NCBI RefSeq assembly: GCF_036345015.1 | Contig: NZ_CP084098.1 | Span: forward strand, 1,811,326-1,875,325 | DNA: 64,000 nt | Reading direction: 5' to 3' | From: Cyanobacterium sp. Dongsha4 | Lineage (GTDB): Bacteria > Cyanobacteriota > Cyanobacteriia > Cyanobacteriales > Cyanobacteriaceae | Shown here: piece by piece, positions 38,130 to 48,929 of the stretch | Numbering within the stretch: position 1 is the stretch's first letter | Layout of the letters: each line of letters begins with the position of its first letter | Program-made: the position numbers and the translations under genes | Notes under the pieces: generated by a model | What the model was told of the DNA's origin: nothing | The model's database searches: none | What the model saw: only the letters and a program-made list of their open reading frames with translations

Positions 38130-39017
38130 TTACTCCTGATACAAATTTTCGATCGCACTAACTAAATTTTCCTGTCTCATTAAAGATTCTCCAATTAAAA
38201 CAGCATTTACCCCCGCAGACTGAACAAAATCAAGGTCTTTTTTCTCGTATAAACCTGATTCACTAACAACGGTTATTTGTTTCTCCTTAATAATGTCTTG
38301 ACGGGCTAATAAAATATTTTTTGTAGTGTTTAAATCTACTGAAAAATCTTGTAAATTGCGATTATTAATTCCCATTAATTTTACCCCTTCAATATTTAAA
38401 ATGCGATCGCACTCTTCTAGGGTATGAACCTCAATTAAGGCAGTCATTCCTAAACCATTAATAATCTTTAAAAAGTAATTAATATCAGCATCTTTAAGAA
38501 TAGCGGCAATAAGTAAAACTGCATCTGCTCCCCGTAAACGAGCTAAATAAATCTGATAGGGATAGATAATAAATTCCTTACACAAAAGGGGAATTTTAAC
38601 CGCATTTCTCACAATACTTAAATTATCAAAACTCCCCTGAAAAAACTCTTTATCCGTTAAAACAGACAAACAAGTCGCACCAGCTTTCTCATATTCTTTG
38701 GCAATAACTTCAGGATCAAAATTTTCCCTAATTAAACCCTTACTAGGAGAGGCTTTTTTCACTTCTGCAATTAAAGCAGGTTGACGAGATGAATTTTTTA
38801 AGGCACTAAGAAAATCAAGAGGTGCATCATTTAATTGACTAACCTGTTTACGCAACTCTAACAAAGATACCTTTTCTCGCATCCTTGCCACTTCTTCTTC
38901 TTTTTGCCAAACAATTTTCTCTAAAATATTTTGAGGCTCACTTTCAGGTAATTTAACTTGATAACGTAGAGTTTCTATAGCAACGGTAGGAGATGGTTGT
39001 TGACGACGAATTTTCAT
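38130..39017 (-). CDS. trpC: Indole-3-glycerol-phosphate synthase
   Basis: A 295-residue TIM-barrel enzyme of tryptophan biosynthesis. The signature [17 protein letters not shown] (catalytic Lys), [25 protein letters not shown] and [12 protein letters not shown] are intact. The N-terminal extension [21 protein letters not shown] is typical of cyanobacterial TrpC. It is convergent with the epimerase, with a gap of three bases. Confidence 0.96.
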   Translation of the reverse strand: MKIRRQQPSPTVAIETLRYQVKLPESEPQNILEKIVWQKEEEVARMREKVSLLELRKQVSQLNDAPLDFLSALKNSSRQPALIAEVKKASPSKGLIRENFDPEVIAKEYEKAGATCLSVLTDKEFFQGSFDNLSIVRNAVKIPLLCKEFIIYPYQIYLARLRGADAVLLIAAILKDADINYFLKIINGLGMTALIEVHTLEECDRILNIEGVKLMGINNRNLQDFSVDLNTTKNILLARQDIIKEKQITVVSESGLYEKKDLDFVQSAGVNAVLIGESLMRQENLVSAIENLYQE

Positions 39018-39334
39018 TAATATTCAAAAAAAATTACTTATTTAAAGACAGTTTCACAATTATAACAGTCTTCAATATAACCTCTGTTCGGTATAAGATC
39101 TATAGGTTAGAAGAAGGTATTGGGGTATTAAGTTGTTTAGGGTTAGTGTTAATTAAAAACTATTGCCCATTGCAAGAGTGCCTATTCCCTGCCTTAACCA
39201 GAAAATTTTAGAGTGAAACAGCCCTGCCTCGACAGGGCGATAAAGAGGAGTTTGCATGAGTGCCCTTTCTTTGCCTTCGTCAAAATACGTTTTGTTTTCA
39301 GGTAATTCTACTAAAATACTATAAACTTACTCTT
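39018..39334. other. Intergenic region, no gene called
   Basis: It holds a small palindrome (CCCTGCCTCGACAGGG at about 39222-39237) and otherwise AT-rich sequence. ORFs crossing it are too weak to call. The next gene starts at the ATG at 39335. Confidence 0.55.
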
Positions 39335-39781
39335 ATGCTAAATTTTAAATATTCTAGTGTCATTAATGCCCCCATAGACAAAGTATGGCATTTTCACGAG
39401 CGAGAAGATATTTTGCAAATATTAACGCCCCCTTGGCAACCAGTAAAAGTTATTCGTAGGGAAGGGGGTTTAGAAGTGGGAGCAACATCAGAATTTGTCT
39501 TAATGTTTGGTTTTATTAATATTCCATGGATTGCTCGACATAGTCAATGCGAAAAATACAAACAATTTACTGATGAGCAAATTAAAGGTCCAATGGTATC
39601 TTGGACTCATTATCATCAATTTCAAACCGAAGGGGGCAATACTCGCCTTACCGATAAAATAGAGTATGAAATCCCGGGGGGATGGTTGAGCGAAATATGT
39701 TTAGGTTGGTGGGTGAATTCTCGTCTTCACGATATGTTTGCCTATCGTCATGAAGTTACTCAACAGCACTGTGAAACCTAA
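39335..39781 (+). CDS. SRPBCC (START-like) family protein
   Basis: A 148-residue protein. The start is at the ATG at 39335, giving MLNFKYSSVINAPIDKVWHFHER, the standard first strand and helix of the polyketide-cyclase/dehydrase (SRPBCC) fold; further upstream in-frame starts only add unrelated residues. ILTPPWQPVKVIRREGG and the C-terminal helix around SRLHDMFAYRHE complete the cavity. The ligand is unknown. The stop codon overlaps that of the convergent TPR gene by four bases. Confidence 0.83.
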   Translation: MLNFKYSSVINAPIDKVWHFHEREDILQILTPPWQPVKVIRREGGLEVGATSEFVLMFGFINIPWIARHSQCEKYKQFTDEQIKGPMVSWTHYHQFQTEGGNTRLTDKIEYEIPGGWLSEICLGWWVNSRLHDMFAYRHEVTQQHCET

Positions 39782-40626
39782 TTTTCTAACAAAGATGCGA
39801 TCGCACTATTGGCAAATAGTTTACGAGTATCTTCAATTAACTTTTCTCCCCAAAGATTTTCAATTAAAAAATCAATTTCACCATAATTATTATCTAAATT
39901 TAAAGCCTGTTGGGCTAGTTTTATCCCCTCTTGTTGTTTCCCTTGTGAATACATCGCAACTGCGATCGCTAAAATAGGTTCTGCTTGTTGAGAATCGATT
40001 TCTAAAGCCTTTCGCCAAGAAGCTATTGCCTCATTCGTTTTTCCTTGCTCATATTCCACTAAGCCAATATTATTAATGGCAGGCCAAAATTGTGACTCCA
40101 ACTTAATCGACTCCTGATAAGCTGTTATTGCCTCTCCATACTGATTCAATTTAAGATAAGCATTACCTAAATCAAAATAAGCCTGTGGAACTTCTTTACT
40201 AATTTTAAGACCTGCTTTTAACTCTTTGACAGCAGATTCATATTCAGCTAACTGAAAATAAGCATTACCCAAAGAAAATAAAACCTCTGACTCTTCAGGT
40301 GCTAGTTTTTTCGCTTCTAATAAAGCATTGACACCTTGGTCAATTTGCCCTGTCTGAATTTCTAATGTACCCAAAATAAACCATGTTTCATAATGATTCG
40401 GGGATAACTGCACTGCCAACCTTGCACGAGAAGAAGCTAAATCAAATTCCCGAAAACGAATTAACTGCACCGCATCTTGTATTAGTTGAAAACCATAATT
40501 ATCCAAGTATTCACTATTTAATTCAGGTGTGTAGGGTAACAAAGCCTGTGCTTTTACCATAGATGGACAAACAGAAACCACACCAAGACTTAAGAGAATG
40601 GAAAAAATTTTAGAACGAAACAACAC
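39778..40626 (-). CDS. Exported TPR-repeat protein
   Basis: A 282-residue protein. Residues 1-27 are a signal peptide (IFSILLSLGVVSVCPSMVKAQ). From residue about 60 there are about five TPR units with the A-G-Y-A pattern (YFDLGNAYLKLNQYGEAI, FSLGNAYFQLAEYESAV, NNIGLVEYEQGKTNEAI). The C-terminal helix SIASL ends the protein. It probably acts as a periplasmic protein-interaction scaffold. It follows the Crp/Fnr gene by 86 bases on the same strand, and could be read from its operon. Confidence 0.87.
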   Translation of the reverse strand: MLFRSKIFSILLSLGVVSVCPSMVKAQALLPYTPELNSEYLDNYGFQLIQDAVQLIRFREFDLASSRARLAVQLSPNHYETWFILGTLEIQTGQIDQGVNALLEAKKLAPEESEVLFSLGNAYFQLAEYESAVKELKAGLKISKEVPQAYFDLGNAYLKLNQYGEAITAYQESIKLESQFWPAINNIGLVEYEQGKTNEAIASWRKALEIDSQQAEPILAIAVAMYSQGKQQEGIKLAQQALNLDNNYGEIDFLIENLWGEKLIEDTRKLFANSAIASLLEN

Positions 40627-40712
40627 TATCTTAAAATATTAATAATTAAATGGATTATGTATTTTAATCTTAAGCTATTGACCTTCAATTTGTAGGAATG
40701 ATCATGAATTAG

Positions 40713-41420
40713 CTAGGAAAAATTTAATAATCGCTTAAATTCTGATTTAACAAATTTGTAACATTCACAGGCACTTAGTTCTAAAAAAAGACGATTCAAA
40801 ATCCGAATATGCCCTCTACTGTAATGAATAATTCCATTTTCCTGAAACTTTTGCGCCACTTGAGTAACTGTAGCACGACGCACCCCTAACATTTGTGCAA
40901 TAAATTGTTGCGTTAAGGCTAATTCATTGTTACCTACACAATCGTGAGCATGAAGTAACCAACAAGCAAATTGATTATCGATATGATGATGACATTTACA
41001 CACCACATTCTGAGAAATTTGAATGATTTTTGCCTGAGTATAGAGTAACAATATTTTTTGTAATGAACCACTACGCTGAGATTCTGACTGAAATATATTT
41101 GCATCCAGTCTCATGGCACTATCGGGAATTTGTACGATCGCATCATTACTAGCAATATTATTACCTAAAAACACAGATAAACCCACAATTCCCTCATTTC
41201 CGACTACATCTATCTCTGTTGTTTTGTAATTTGCAAGAGTATGAACCATAGAAATCAGTGAATGAAGGGGAAAATAAACATATTCAATTACTTCATGATG
41301 ACGGTAAATTATTTGTCCAGAGATTAAGGAAACACTTTCAAGGTGGGAAAAAAGTATGCCATATTCATCTTCAGATATTGAAGCTAATATTTGATTATCA
41401 GAAGTTGGGTTTTTGTTCAC
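40713..41420 (-). CDS. Crp/Fnr-family transcription regulator 1
   Basis: A 235-residue regulator. The N-terminal cyclic-nucleotide-binding fold runs from residue about 15 (FSHLESVSLISGQIIYRHHEVIEYVYFPL) to GNEGIVGLSVFLG, and the C-terminal winged helix contains QFIAQMLGVRRATVTQVAQKFQENGIIHYSRG. It is a paralogue of the regulator at 43343. It starts 47 bases downstream of the diguanylate cyclase, so the pair is likely co-transcribed. The effector is unknown; the usual cAMP-contact residues are not obvious. Confidence 0.88.
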   Translation of the reverse strand: MNKNPTSDNQILASISEDEYGILFSHLESVSLISGQIIYRHHEVIEYVYFPLHSLISMVHTLANYKTTEIDVVGNEGIVGLSVFLGNNIASNDAIVQIPDSAMRLDANIFQSESQRSGSLQKILLLYTQAKIIQISQNVVCKCHHHIDNQFACWLLHAHDCVGNNELALTQQFIAQMLGVRRATVTQVAQKFQENGIIHYSRGHIRILNRLFLELSACECYKFVKSEFKRLLNFS

Positions 41421-41467
41421 AAATTAGGTTGGTTTATTTTTGACATCAAACTCAAGTTATTACAAGT

Positions 41468-42955
41468 TTAACAGTGATAAATAGAAAAAAGTTGGTCACT
41501 AAATTTTGCCTTATACATAGCCATATCTGCACGAGATAATAAATCAGACACCTTAGAACTTTTTATATCTCCGATAACGATGCCAATACTAACCTTAACC
41601 TTAACTTTTACCTCATTAATCTTAAAACAAGTCGATAATACTTGTTGAATACGATTTGCACATTCGGTGGCTTCTTGGACAGAATGAATATGACTCAAAA
41701 CAATCATGAATTCATCTCCGCTAAGTCTGGCTACATGATCAAAATTTCTGACACAAGTTACCAATCTTTTAGCAAAAAAAACTAACACTTCATCTCCCAC
41801 TTGATGCCCAAAAGTATCATTAATTAACTTAAATTTATCTATGTCTAAATATAAAACTGCAAACTTATTACTATGATTTTTTTCTGCTTCCTTTAAAATA
41901 TTTTCTAAAAACTCCAATAAAGATAAACGATTGGGTAAATTTGTTAAACAATCATAACGAGATTGATAATACAAATAATCCATATTTTTCTGAACATCAG
42001 TTATATCATGAAAAGACAAATCCCAACCATCAATATGATTATCAGAATCTAGTATCTTAGATATATTTACACTGACATCGACAGATGATTGATTAAAAGA
42101 GGAGGATAATTTAAGTGAGAAAAAAGAATCTATTTGCTCTGTATTTTCTTCTCTTAATTTTTGAGTGAGAGTTAAAAACTTTTCCACATCATTAGGAACA
42201 ATCAAAGAAGTAAAATAGCTATTTTCTAACTTATCTAATGAAATATTAAACTTTTTTAAACCTCGATTATTAACTGCTTGAATTTGAAAATCATCATTTA
42301 AGATAAAGCGAATGTCAGGAGAGTTAAAAAATAAATTTTGATAATACTTATTTTCTATTTCTTTTTCCCATAATTCTTTAAACATAAACTCATTTTCTTT
42401 TTGTAAATCGTCAATATCGTTAATCATTGTTAAATTTTGAGGGTTAGTAAACTCAATGTCATAAGCAATTTCTTGGGCATTTTCATTAATTAAATTTTCA
42501 AGATAACCTTGGGAATTTTCCGCCGCCTCAGCAAAAGATTCAAAAGGTCCAAAATAATAAGTTGAAATAGGGTGCGTTGTTTCAAATCTCAGCCACCAAG
42601 ATAAGTTTTCTACTTTATCCTTTTTTTGTTCACCCATAAACTCACAAGGATCATTAATAAATTCATGATATTCTTTCATTATTTCTGGAAAATATTGCTT
42701 TATTTTTTCATTAATTAACTTTTTCTCTGTAGCTAACTCAATATAAAAAAAATCACTGTCAATAAATGGATGACATTGATCAATTAAAATGTGATTATTG
42801 GGAATAGAATTGAGTATTCTTGTAATAAGTTTTTGACGAAAATAAGGAGTTAATAAAGCCTTTTGACAAAGATGATTCAAAGGTAGCTTTCTCACAAAAC
42901 AATCTACTTCTGTCCTGACAATTGGTAAAGTAGAATTAAAGACATAATATGACAT
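41468..42955 (-). CDS. DUF1816-PAS-GGDEF diguanylate cyclase
   Basis: A 495-residue signalling protein. Residues about 118-165 (LSWWLRFETTHPISTYYFGPFESFAEAAEN) are a DUF1816 domain known from cyanobacteria. A PAS domain occupies about residues 210-320 (FNSPDIRFILNDDFQIQAVN). The GGDEF domain starts at YDCLTNLPNRLSLL and has the SGDEF active-site variant (ARLSGDEFMIV), which is compatible with synthesis of c-di-GMP. Its 5' leader carries a perfect NtcA promoter at 43099-43140. Co-transcribed with Crp/Fnr regulator 1. Confidence 0.88.
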   Translation of the reverse strand: MSYYVFNSTLPIVRTEVDCFVRKLPLNHLCQKALLTPYFRQKLITRILNSIPNNHILIDQCHPFIDSDFFYIELATEKKLINEKIKQYFPEIMKEYHEFINDPCEFMGEQKKDKVENLSWWLRFETTHPISTYYFGPFESFAEAAENSQGYLENLINENAQEIAYDIEFTNPQNLTMINDIDDLQKENEFMFKELWEKEIENKYYQNLFFNSPDIRFILNDDFQIQAVNNRGLKKFNISLDKLENSYFTSLIVPNDVEKFLTLTQKLREENTEQIDSFFSLKLSSSFNQSSVDVSVNISKILDSDNHIDGWDLSFHDITDVQKNMDYLYYQSRYDCLTNLPNRLSLLEFLENILKEAEKNHSNKFAVLYLDIDKFKLINDTFGHQVGDEVLVFFAKRLVTCVRNFDHVARLSGDEFMIVLSHIHSVQEATECANRIQQVLSTCFKINEVKVKVKVSIGIVIGDIKSSKVSDLLSRADMAMYKAKFSDQLFSIYHC

Positions 42956-43342
42956 TAGATCATTAACCCATTTTCAAATATATACAAAACAAAATTGACT
43001 AAATTAGCTTATGTTTGATCAATTCCTTTTAAGTTGTATGCAATTTTCCTGTATCAGTAATTTTACTTAAGTTTTTAAATTTATTTTTGTTCAAGTAGAT
43101 TCTAACTAAAACTTTCCTTCGTGTCCGTACCATATCGTACTTAAAAAATTAAATTAATCTACTTACAAATGAATACTGATAATATCCTGATAAATTCTTA
43201 TTAAAATAGGAGTAATTAGAAGAAATGCTCACAAAAGTTACTAAGTTTTAAAAGAAATATTATTTTTAGATAAAATTAGATGTAATTGTTTATTTTTCTG
43301 AATATTTAATTATTTCTAAATTTTAATTTTTGTGACCTATTA
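42956..43342. other. Intergenic region carrying the NtcA-type promoter of the diguanylate cyclase gene
   Basis: This 387-base gap lies between the stop codon of Crp/Fnr regulator 2 and the start of the cyclase gene. Apart from the promoter elements at 43099-43140 it is AT-rich with no ORF. Confidence 0.65.
43099..43140 (-). promoter_or_regulatory. NtcA-dependent promoter for the DUF1816-GGDEF/Crp operon
   Basis: GTACCATATCGTAC at 43127-43140 is a perfect GTA-N8-TAC. On the minus strand a TAGAAT (TAN3T) at 43104-43099 follows after 22 bases, the standard class II NtcA spacing. Transcription would start near 43,090 and leave a leader of about 135 bases before the ATG at 42955. Confidence 0.8.
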
Positions 43343-44059
43343 TTACTGTTTTGTAGAGTCAAGTAAGTTCATAAACTCATTTTGAATAGCTTGATGACAT
43401 TCACAGGATAATTGTTCTAGTTTTTGACGATCTAAAATAACGATTTTCCCTCGGTTATAGCGAATAATACCCGCTTCTTGTAAACCATGAGCCGCATTAG
43501 TTACTCCTGCACGACGAACTCCTAACATATGAGAAATAAACTCTTGAGTCAAATCAAATTCATCTTTTCGTACACAATCATACACAGATAATAACCATCT
43601 TGCCAATCTTGCTTCTATTTTATGGTGTCTGTTACAAGCGGCAGTTTGAGCAATTTGTCCTAGTCTTGCTTGAGTGTAAAGAAGTAAAAGTTTTTGAAGA
43701 GTTTGTCCTTTACTAAATTCTATTTTGAGAATGTCCGCTCTTAGCTTTAAACTTTCTCCCGATATTTGAACGACTATATTGTTAGTTGTATAATTTCCTC
43801 CTAAAATAATGGGCAAACCAATCATACCCTCATTTCCAATTAAACCAATTTCTGTGGTTGAACCATCTTCCATAATTTTCACTAAAGAAATCATTGCTGA
43901 TAAAGGAAAATAAGCATAGTGAATTACATCATAAGGGTTATATAAAATCACTCCCGATGTTAACTTTACTTGTTCTAAATGAGGCTCAAGTTTTTCATAT
44001 TCATGTGAGGGTAAGCCATCTAATAATTTATTTTTGTAATGAGTATTTTGTTTATTCAT
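43343..44059 (-). CDS. Crp/Fnr-family transcription regulator 2
   Basis: A 238-residue paralogue of the regulator at 40713. The cyclic-nucleotide-like domain (VILYNPYDVIHYAYFPLSAM, GNEGMIGLPIILGG) and the C-terminal winged helix (FISHMLGVRRAGVTNAAHGL) are both present. The gene begins 37 bases downstream of the -10 box of an NtcA promoter, so it should respond to nitrogen starvation. Gene order on this strand is regulator 2, cyclase, regulator 1, TPR protein. Confidence 0.89.
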   Translation of the reverse strand: MNKQNTHYKNKLLDGLPSHEYEKLEPHLEQVKLTSGVILYNPYDVIHYAYFPLSAMISLVKIMEDGSTTEIGLIGNEGMIGLPIILGGNYTTNNIVVQISGESLKLRADILKIEFSKGQTLQKLLLLYTQARLGQIAQTAACNRHHKIEARLARWLLSVYDCVRKDEFDLTQEFISHMLGVRRAGVTNAAHGLQEAGIIRYNRGKIVILDRQKLEQLSCECHQAIQNEFMNLLDSTKQ

Positions 44060-44095
44060 CTCTTTTTGTAATACAGTTTTTTTTTTTTTCTTACA

Positions 44096-44136
44096 ATCCT
44101 ATCAAAAATCATTTTTTCGTCTGTACGATGACGTAC
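44096..44136 (-). promoter_or_regulatory. NtcA-dependent promoter for Crp/Fnr regulator 2
   Basis: GTACGATGACGTAC at 44123-44136 is a perfect GTA-N8-TAC, followed on the minus strand by 21 bases and TAGGAT (TAN3T) at 44101-44096. Spacing fits NtcA-activated promoters. Confidence 0.8.
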
Positions 44137-44321
44137 ATTAATATATTTGAATTTTGCGTATATTCAAAAATCAAACCTAACACCTGCTACCTTTTACTTC
44201 GTTATTGTGTATTAATGCGAGAAGTGAGTTAAATAACAATTAATATCTAGTGAGTTAGACCTGCAAAATGTTAGGATTACATAGTGTATAGAGATAAAAG
44301 TGAAGTATAAGGAAATTTTGA

Positions 44322-46478
44322 ATGGAAGAATATAATAAATCAATTTCTTTTTTTGAAGGAAGAGATATAAAAATACAGGTAGGATTATTAGCTCCTCAAG
44401 CTGGTGGTGCGGTTTTAATTCAGGCTGGAGAAACAGCAGTATTCGTTACAGCAACTCGTAGTGCAGGAAGAGAAGGTATTGACTTTCTACCCTTAACTGT
44501 GGATTACGAAGAAAGATTATATGCGGCTGGAAGAATTCCGGGAGGATTTTTACGCAGAGAGGGCAAACCCCCTGAAAGAGCTATTTTAACAGGTCGTTTA
44601 ATCGATCGCCCTTTACGTCCTTTATTTCCTTCTTGGTTAAGGGATGACATTCAAATCGTGGCGACTACTTTATCGATGGATGAGGAAGTACCCCCCGATG
44701 TATTGGCGGTAACAGGGGCTTCAGTGGCGACTTTAGTGGCTCAAATTCCCTTCGCAGGACCGATGGCGGCGGTGCGTGTGGGTTTATTAAACGATGAATT
44801 TATCATTAATCCTACTTTCCGTGAAATCGAAAAAGGTGATTTAGATTTAGTGGTGGCGGGTACACCTGATGGAGTCGTGATGGTGGAAGCTGGTGCGAAT
44901 CAATTGCCTGAACAAGATGTCATCGAAGCGATCGAATTTGGCTATGAGGCAATCCAAGAGTTAATCAAAGCCCAACAAGACTTAATTCAAGAATTAGGTA
45001 TCAATATTGTTGTGGAGGAAAAAGAAGAGGAAAATCAAGAGGTATTAAATTTTATTAGTCAACAAGCGGCAGAGGAGATCAAAAAAGTTCTCTCTCAATT
45101 TGACTTAGATAAAAAGTTGCGAGATGAAGCGTTAGATAAAATCCAACAAGAAAAAGTAGATGAAGTAATCAACGCTTTAGAGGATGATAATGGGATTAAA
45201 GTGGCGGTGACAGAAAACTCTAAATTAATACCAAACCTCTTTAAGAAGTTGACCAAAAAATTAATGCGTCAACAAATTATTGAAGAAGGGGTAAGGGTTG
45301 ATGGACGAAAATTAGATCAAGTGCGCCCCATTTCCTCTCGTGTACGTTTGTTACCTCCCAGAGTTCACGGTAGTGCTTTATTCCAAAGAGGTTTAACCCA
45401 AGTGCTTTCCATTGCCACTTTAGGAACTTCTGGAGATGCTCAAGATTTAGCGGACGATTTACACCCCGATTTAGAAAAACGCTATTTACATCATTACAAC
45501 TTCCCCCCTTATTCTGTAGGTGAAACCAAGCCATTGCGATCGCCCGGAAGACGAGAAATCGGTCATGGTGCATTAGCAGAAAGAGCAATAACCCCTGTAT
45601 TACCTCCTCAACAAGAATTCCCCTATGTGATTCGGGTCGTATCTGAGGTGATGTCTTCCAACGGTTCAACCTCTATGGGTTCGGTGTGTGGTTCTACCCT
45701 TGCGTTAATGGATGCAGGTGTACCTATTACTAAGCCTGTAAGTGGAGCGGCTATGGGCTTGATTAAAGAAGGAGATGAAATTCGTATTCTCACTGATATT
45801 CAAGGTATTGAAGACTTTTTGGGGGATATGGATTTCAAAGTAGCAGGTACAGATGATGGTATTACTGCGTTGCAAATGGATATGAAAATTACTGGTTTAA
45901 GTATCGAAGTGATTGCCAAAGCCATTAATCAGGCAAAAGATGCCCGTTTGCATATCCTCGGAGAAATGTTAAAAACCATTAGCGAACCTCGCAAGGAATT
46001 GTCTTCCTATGCACCTCGTTTAATGACCATGAAAATCGATCCCGAAATGATTGGTTTAGTGATTGGCCCCGGTGGTAAAACCATTAAGGCAATTACCGAG
46101 CAAACTGGTTCTAAAATCGATATTAGCGATGATGGTACTGTTACTATCTGTGCAACCCAAGCAGAAAGGGCACAACAGGCGAAACGTATTATTCAAACCA
46201 TGACTCGCAAACTCAATGAAGGGGATGTCTATTTAGGACGTGTTACTCGCATCATTGACATCGGTGCTTTTGTGGAAGTGTTGCCGGGTAAAGAGGGCAT
46301 GATTCACATTTCTCAATTAGCGGAGCATCGTGTGGGTAAAGTGGAAGATGAAGTTGCTATCGGTGATGAAATAGTGGTGAAAATTCGTGGCTTTGATAAT
46401 AAAGGGCGTTTGAATTTAACACGTTTAGGTATTCATCCTGAACAAGCTGCGATCGCACGTCAAGAATCCCAAATCTAA
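44322..46478 (+). CDS. pnp: Polyribonucleotide nucleotidyltransferase (PNPase)
   Basis: A 718-residue phosphorolytic 3'-5' exonuclease. Two RNase PH domains ([36 protein letters not shown]-type core with [17 protein letters not shown]), a helical linker, a KH domain ([20 protein letters not shown]) and a C-terminal S1 domain ([20 protein letters not shown]) are in the standard order. Length is normal for cyanobacteria. It is monocistronic. Confidence 0.97.
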   Translation: MEEYNKSISFFEGRDIKIQVGLLAPQAGGAVLIQAGETAVFVTATRSAGREGIDFLPLTVDYEERLYAAGRIPGGFLRREGKPPERAILTGRLIDRPLRPLFPSWLRDDIQIVATTLSMDEEVPPDVLAVTGASVATLVAQIPFAGPMAAVRVGLLNDEFIINPTFREIEKGDLDLVVAGTPDGVVMVEAGANQLPEQDVIEAIEFGYEAIQELIKAQQDLIQELGINIVVEEKEEENQEVLNFISQQAAEEIKKVLSQFDLDKKLRDEALDKIQQEKVDEVINALEDDNGIKVAVTENSKLIPNLFKKLTKKLMRQQIIEEGVRVDGRKLDQVRPISSRVRLLPPRVHGSALFQRGLTQVLSIATLGTSGDAQDLADDLHPDLEKRYLHHYNFPPYSVGETKPLRSPGRREIGHGALAERAITPVLPPQQEFPYVIRVVSEVMSSNGSTSMGSVCGSTLALMDAGVPITKPVSGAAMGLIKEGDEIRILTDIQGIEDFLGDMDFKVAGTDDGITALQMDMKITGLSIEVIAKAINQAKDARLHILGEMLKTISEPRKELSSYAPRLMTMKIDPEMIGLVIGPGGKTIKAITEQTGSKIDISDDGTVTICATQAERAQQAKRIIQTMTRKLNEGDVYLGRVTRIIDIGAFVEVLPGKEGMIHISQLAEHRVGKVEDEVAIGDEIVVKIRGFDNKGRLNLTRLGIHPEQAAIARQESQI

Positions 46479-46615
46479 ATATTTCGTGATAGAGGTTGAG
46501 GGGTTAAGGTATTGGGATATTGGGGATAAGTTAATTAAACTCTTTTGTCCTCCCCCCTCGAGAGGGCAAGGGGGTTACCCTTTTGTCTTTTGCCTCTTAC
46601 CCTTTCTTTATAAAA

Positions 46616-48547
46616 TCAAGTATTTCTTTTGTTCACTGAAACTAAGTTTTGATTTTGATTATTTTGCAACTCTAAATAAATTAATAAAGCATTGACATCC
46701 GCAGGATTAACTCCCCCAATACGAGATGCTTGTCCCACAGTTAAAGGTTTAACTTTAGTTAGTTTTTCCCTTGCTTCCATTGATAAAGTTTCTATGGCCA
46801 TATAGTTCAAATTTTCATCTAATTTCTTATTACTATGACGGGCAATTTGTTCGATCTGATTTTGTTGTCTTTTTATATATCCTGAGTATTTAATTTCAAT
46901 TTCTGCCCCCTCTTTTTCTGCTTGATTTAACTCCTCATTATGCAAATTATATCGGCTTAAATCTTCATAGTGAAAACCGGGGCGACGCAGTAAATCTGCT
47001 AGGGTAATTGAGCCTTTTATCTTCTGTTGGGTATCCTCTACTATTTTAATGGCTACCTCGTCTCTCTCTTTGATTCTCGTTTCATAGAGTCTTTCTTGTT
47101 CAGCGATGATATTCGCTTGTTTACGTTGATATAATTCCCAACGGCGATCGCAGATTAAACCTATTTCTCGCCCTAAAGGTGTCAATCTTTGATCCGCATT
47201 ATCAGAGCGTAATGTGAGACGATATTCAGAACGAGATGTTAACATTCGATAGGGTTCACGCAATTCTTTAGTACAAAGGTCATCAATTAAAGTACCTAAG
47301 TAACTTTGTTCACGGGGAAAAACAATCATTTCCTTATGTTGGGCAAATCGAGCGGCGTTTATCCCTGCGACAATGCCTTGAGCTGCTGCTTCTTCATAAC
47401 CCGTTGTACCATTAATTTGCCCTGCGGAAAATAACCCCTCAATTTTTTTCGTCATCAGGGTAGGATAACATTGAGTAGCAGGTAAATAATCGTATTCCAC
47501 CGCATAGGCTGGACGCAACATAACGCAGTTTTCAAGCCCCGGAAGGGTGTGTAACATGGCTAATTGGATGTTTTCAGGTAAACCAGTGGAAAACCCTTGA
47601 ATATAAAGCTCTGGGATGTCTCTCCCTTCAGGTTCGATAAAGATTTGATGGCTTTCTTTGTCAGCAAAACGGACAATTTTATCCTCAATACTAGGGCAAT
47701 ATCTAGGTCCTTTAGAATCGATGAAACCACCGTAAATAGGTGATAAATGAAGATTATCTTTGATTAATTGATGAGTTTGAGCAGTGGTACGGGTCAAGTA
47801 ACAGTTCATCTGTTCTTTTTTAATCCATACTTCAGGATCAAAACTAAACCAACGTACTTCTTCATCGGGAGGTTGTACTTCCATTTTGCTATAGTCAACG
47901 GTGCGTTTGTCAACCCTTGCAGGTGTTCCTGTTTTTAGTCTGTCGGTTTCAAAACCTAAATCATTGAGGGTTTCTGTTAAGCCTACGGCGGCAAATTCTC
48001 CTGCCCTTCCTGCATCCATAGATTTACCGCCAATCCAGATTTTTCCCCCTAAAAATGTGCCTGTGGTAAGCACTACGGCTTTAGTTTTAAAGCAAGTACC
48101 GAAATAGGTTTGTACCCCGATTACTTCATCATTTTTGCCCAATACTAAATCTGTCACCATGCCTTCTCTTAAGGACAAATTTGGTTCATTTTCAACGATA
48201 TTTTTCATTACGGCGGCATATTCTCTTTTATCGGTTTGCGCCCGTAATGCCCATACCGCAGGACCTCTGGAATTATTTAAAACTCTTTTCTGTAAATAGG
48301 TGCGATCGGCCATTTTGCCAATTTCGCCTCCCAAAGCATCCACTTCATGGGTTAACTGAGATTTTGCAGGACCACCCACCGCAGGATTACAAGGTTGCCA
48401 AGCGATTTTATCGAGATTGAGGGTTAACATCATGGTGCGACATCCGAGTCTTGCACTTGCTAAGGCGGCTTCACAACCAGAATGTCCTCCACCAATTACG
48501 ATTACGTCAAATTCGTCTTGAAATTCTACGGGGGTTTTAATGGTCAT
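46616..48547 (-). CDS. mnmG: tRNA uridine-5-carboxymethylaminomethyl modification enzyme MnmG
   Basis: A 643-residue FAD protein that, with MnmE, modifies U34 of tRNAs. The dinucleotide-binding motif [17 protein letters not shown] is at the N-terminus, followed by [22 protein letters not shown] and [13 protein letters not shown]. The C-terminal helical part includes [17 protein letters not shown]. Length agrees with the family. mnmE is not in the window. Confidence 0.97.
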   Translation of the reverse strand: MTIKTPVEFQDEFDVIVIGGGHSGCEAALASARLGCRTMMLTLNLDKIAWQPCNPAVGGPAKSQLTHEVDALGGEIGKMADRTYLQKRVLNNSRGPAVWALRAQTDKREYAAVMKNIVENEPNLSLREGMVTDLVLGKNDEVIGVQTYFGTCFKTKAVVLTTGTFLGGKIWIGGKSMDAGRAGEFAAVGLTETLNDLGFETDRLKTGTPARVDKRTVDYSKMEVQPPDEEVRWFSFDPEVWIKKEQMNCYLTRTTAQTHQLIKDNLHLSPIYGGFIDSKGPRYCPSIEDKIVRFADKESHQIFIEPEGRDIPELYIQGFSTGLPENIQLAMLHTLPGLENCVMLRPAYAVEYDYLPATQCYPTLMTKKIEGLFSAGQINGTTGYEEAAAQGIVAGINAARFAQHKEMIVFPREQSYLGTLIDDLCTKELREPYRMLTSRSEYRLTLRSDNADQRLTPLGREIGLICDRRWELYQRKQANIIAEQERLYETRIKERDEVAIKIVEDTQQKIKGSITLADLLRRPGFHYEDLSRYNLHNEELNQAEKEGAEIEIKYSGYIKRQQNQIEQIARHSNKKLDENLNYMAIETLSMEAREKLTKVKPLTVGQASRIGGVNPADVNALLIYLELQNNQNQNLVSVNKRNT

Positions 48548-48929
48548 AATTTCTAGGAAATGTTTTTAATTCTGCAATATTTCAGACAAAGTATCTAAAT
48601 TTCTATGATAGCGATTCATTGGGGTAAAAGGTAATTAACCTAAGTTCGAGATAAATTTTCATCGATGAGTAATAGCAAAAAGGGCAATGGCAATTAATGA
48701 ATAGTGAATAGTTAGTTGATAATGTAAGAATTAAAAATCCCAAACTCCGTTCACGACTGAAAGGAGTGTACGAGCGGAGCGAACTCTCCTAAATCATTTC
48801 TCCCTCTCCCCTCATCACATCATCACCGTTTCTCTCTACTCATTGCCCCTTACTCGTTACTCATTATTTTCTACCAACACCCTGAAACCTGAAACCTGAA
48901 TCCTTTATCGACATTTGGGGTTAAAGTAT
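48548..48929. other. Intergenic region with repeat elements
   Basis: This region holds dispersed repeat copy C at 48742-48789 and a (CCTGAAA)n heptamer array at about 48882-48902. No gene was found in it. Confidence 0.7.
48742..48789 (+). repeat. Dispersed intergenic repeat, copy C
   Basis: The copy runs AAACTCCGTTCACGACTGAA, AGGAGTGTACGAGCGGAGCG, AACTCTCC. It is the fullest copy of the element found also at 15812, 31664 and 55028. ACTCC and GGAGT can pair within it. Confidence 0.8.

Noticed and set aside
38993-39211. 72-residue ORF upstream of the SRPBCC gene
   Set aside because: Overlaps the trpC start in antisense, has no ribosome-binding site and no recognisable pattern.
40713-41420. 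Separate NtcA promoter for Crp/Fnr regulator 1
   Set aside because: Only 47 bases separate it from the cyclase gene and no site lies there; co-transcription is simpler.
44322-45669. Minus-strand ORF of 130 codons inside pnp
   Set aside because: Antisense shadow of PNPase domains; no family pattern.
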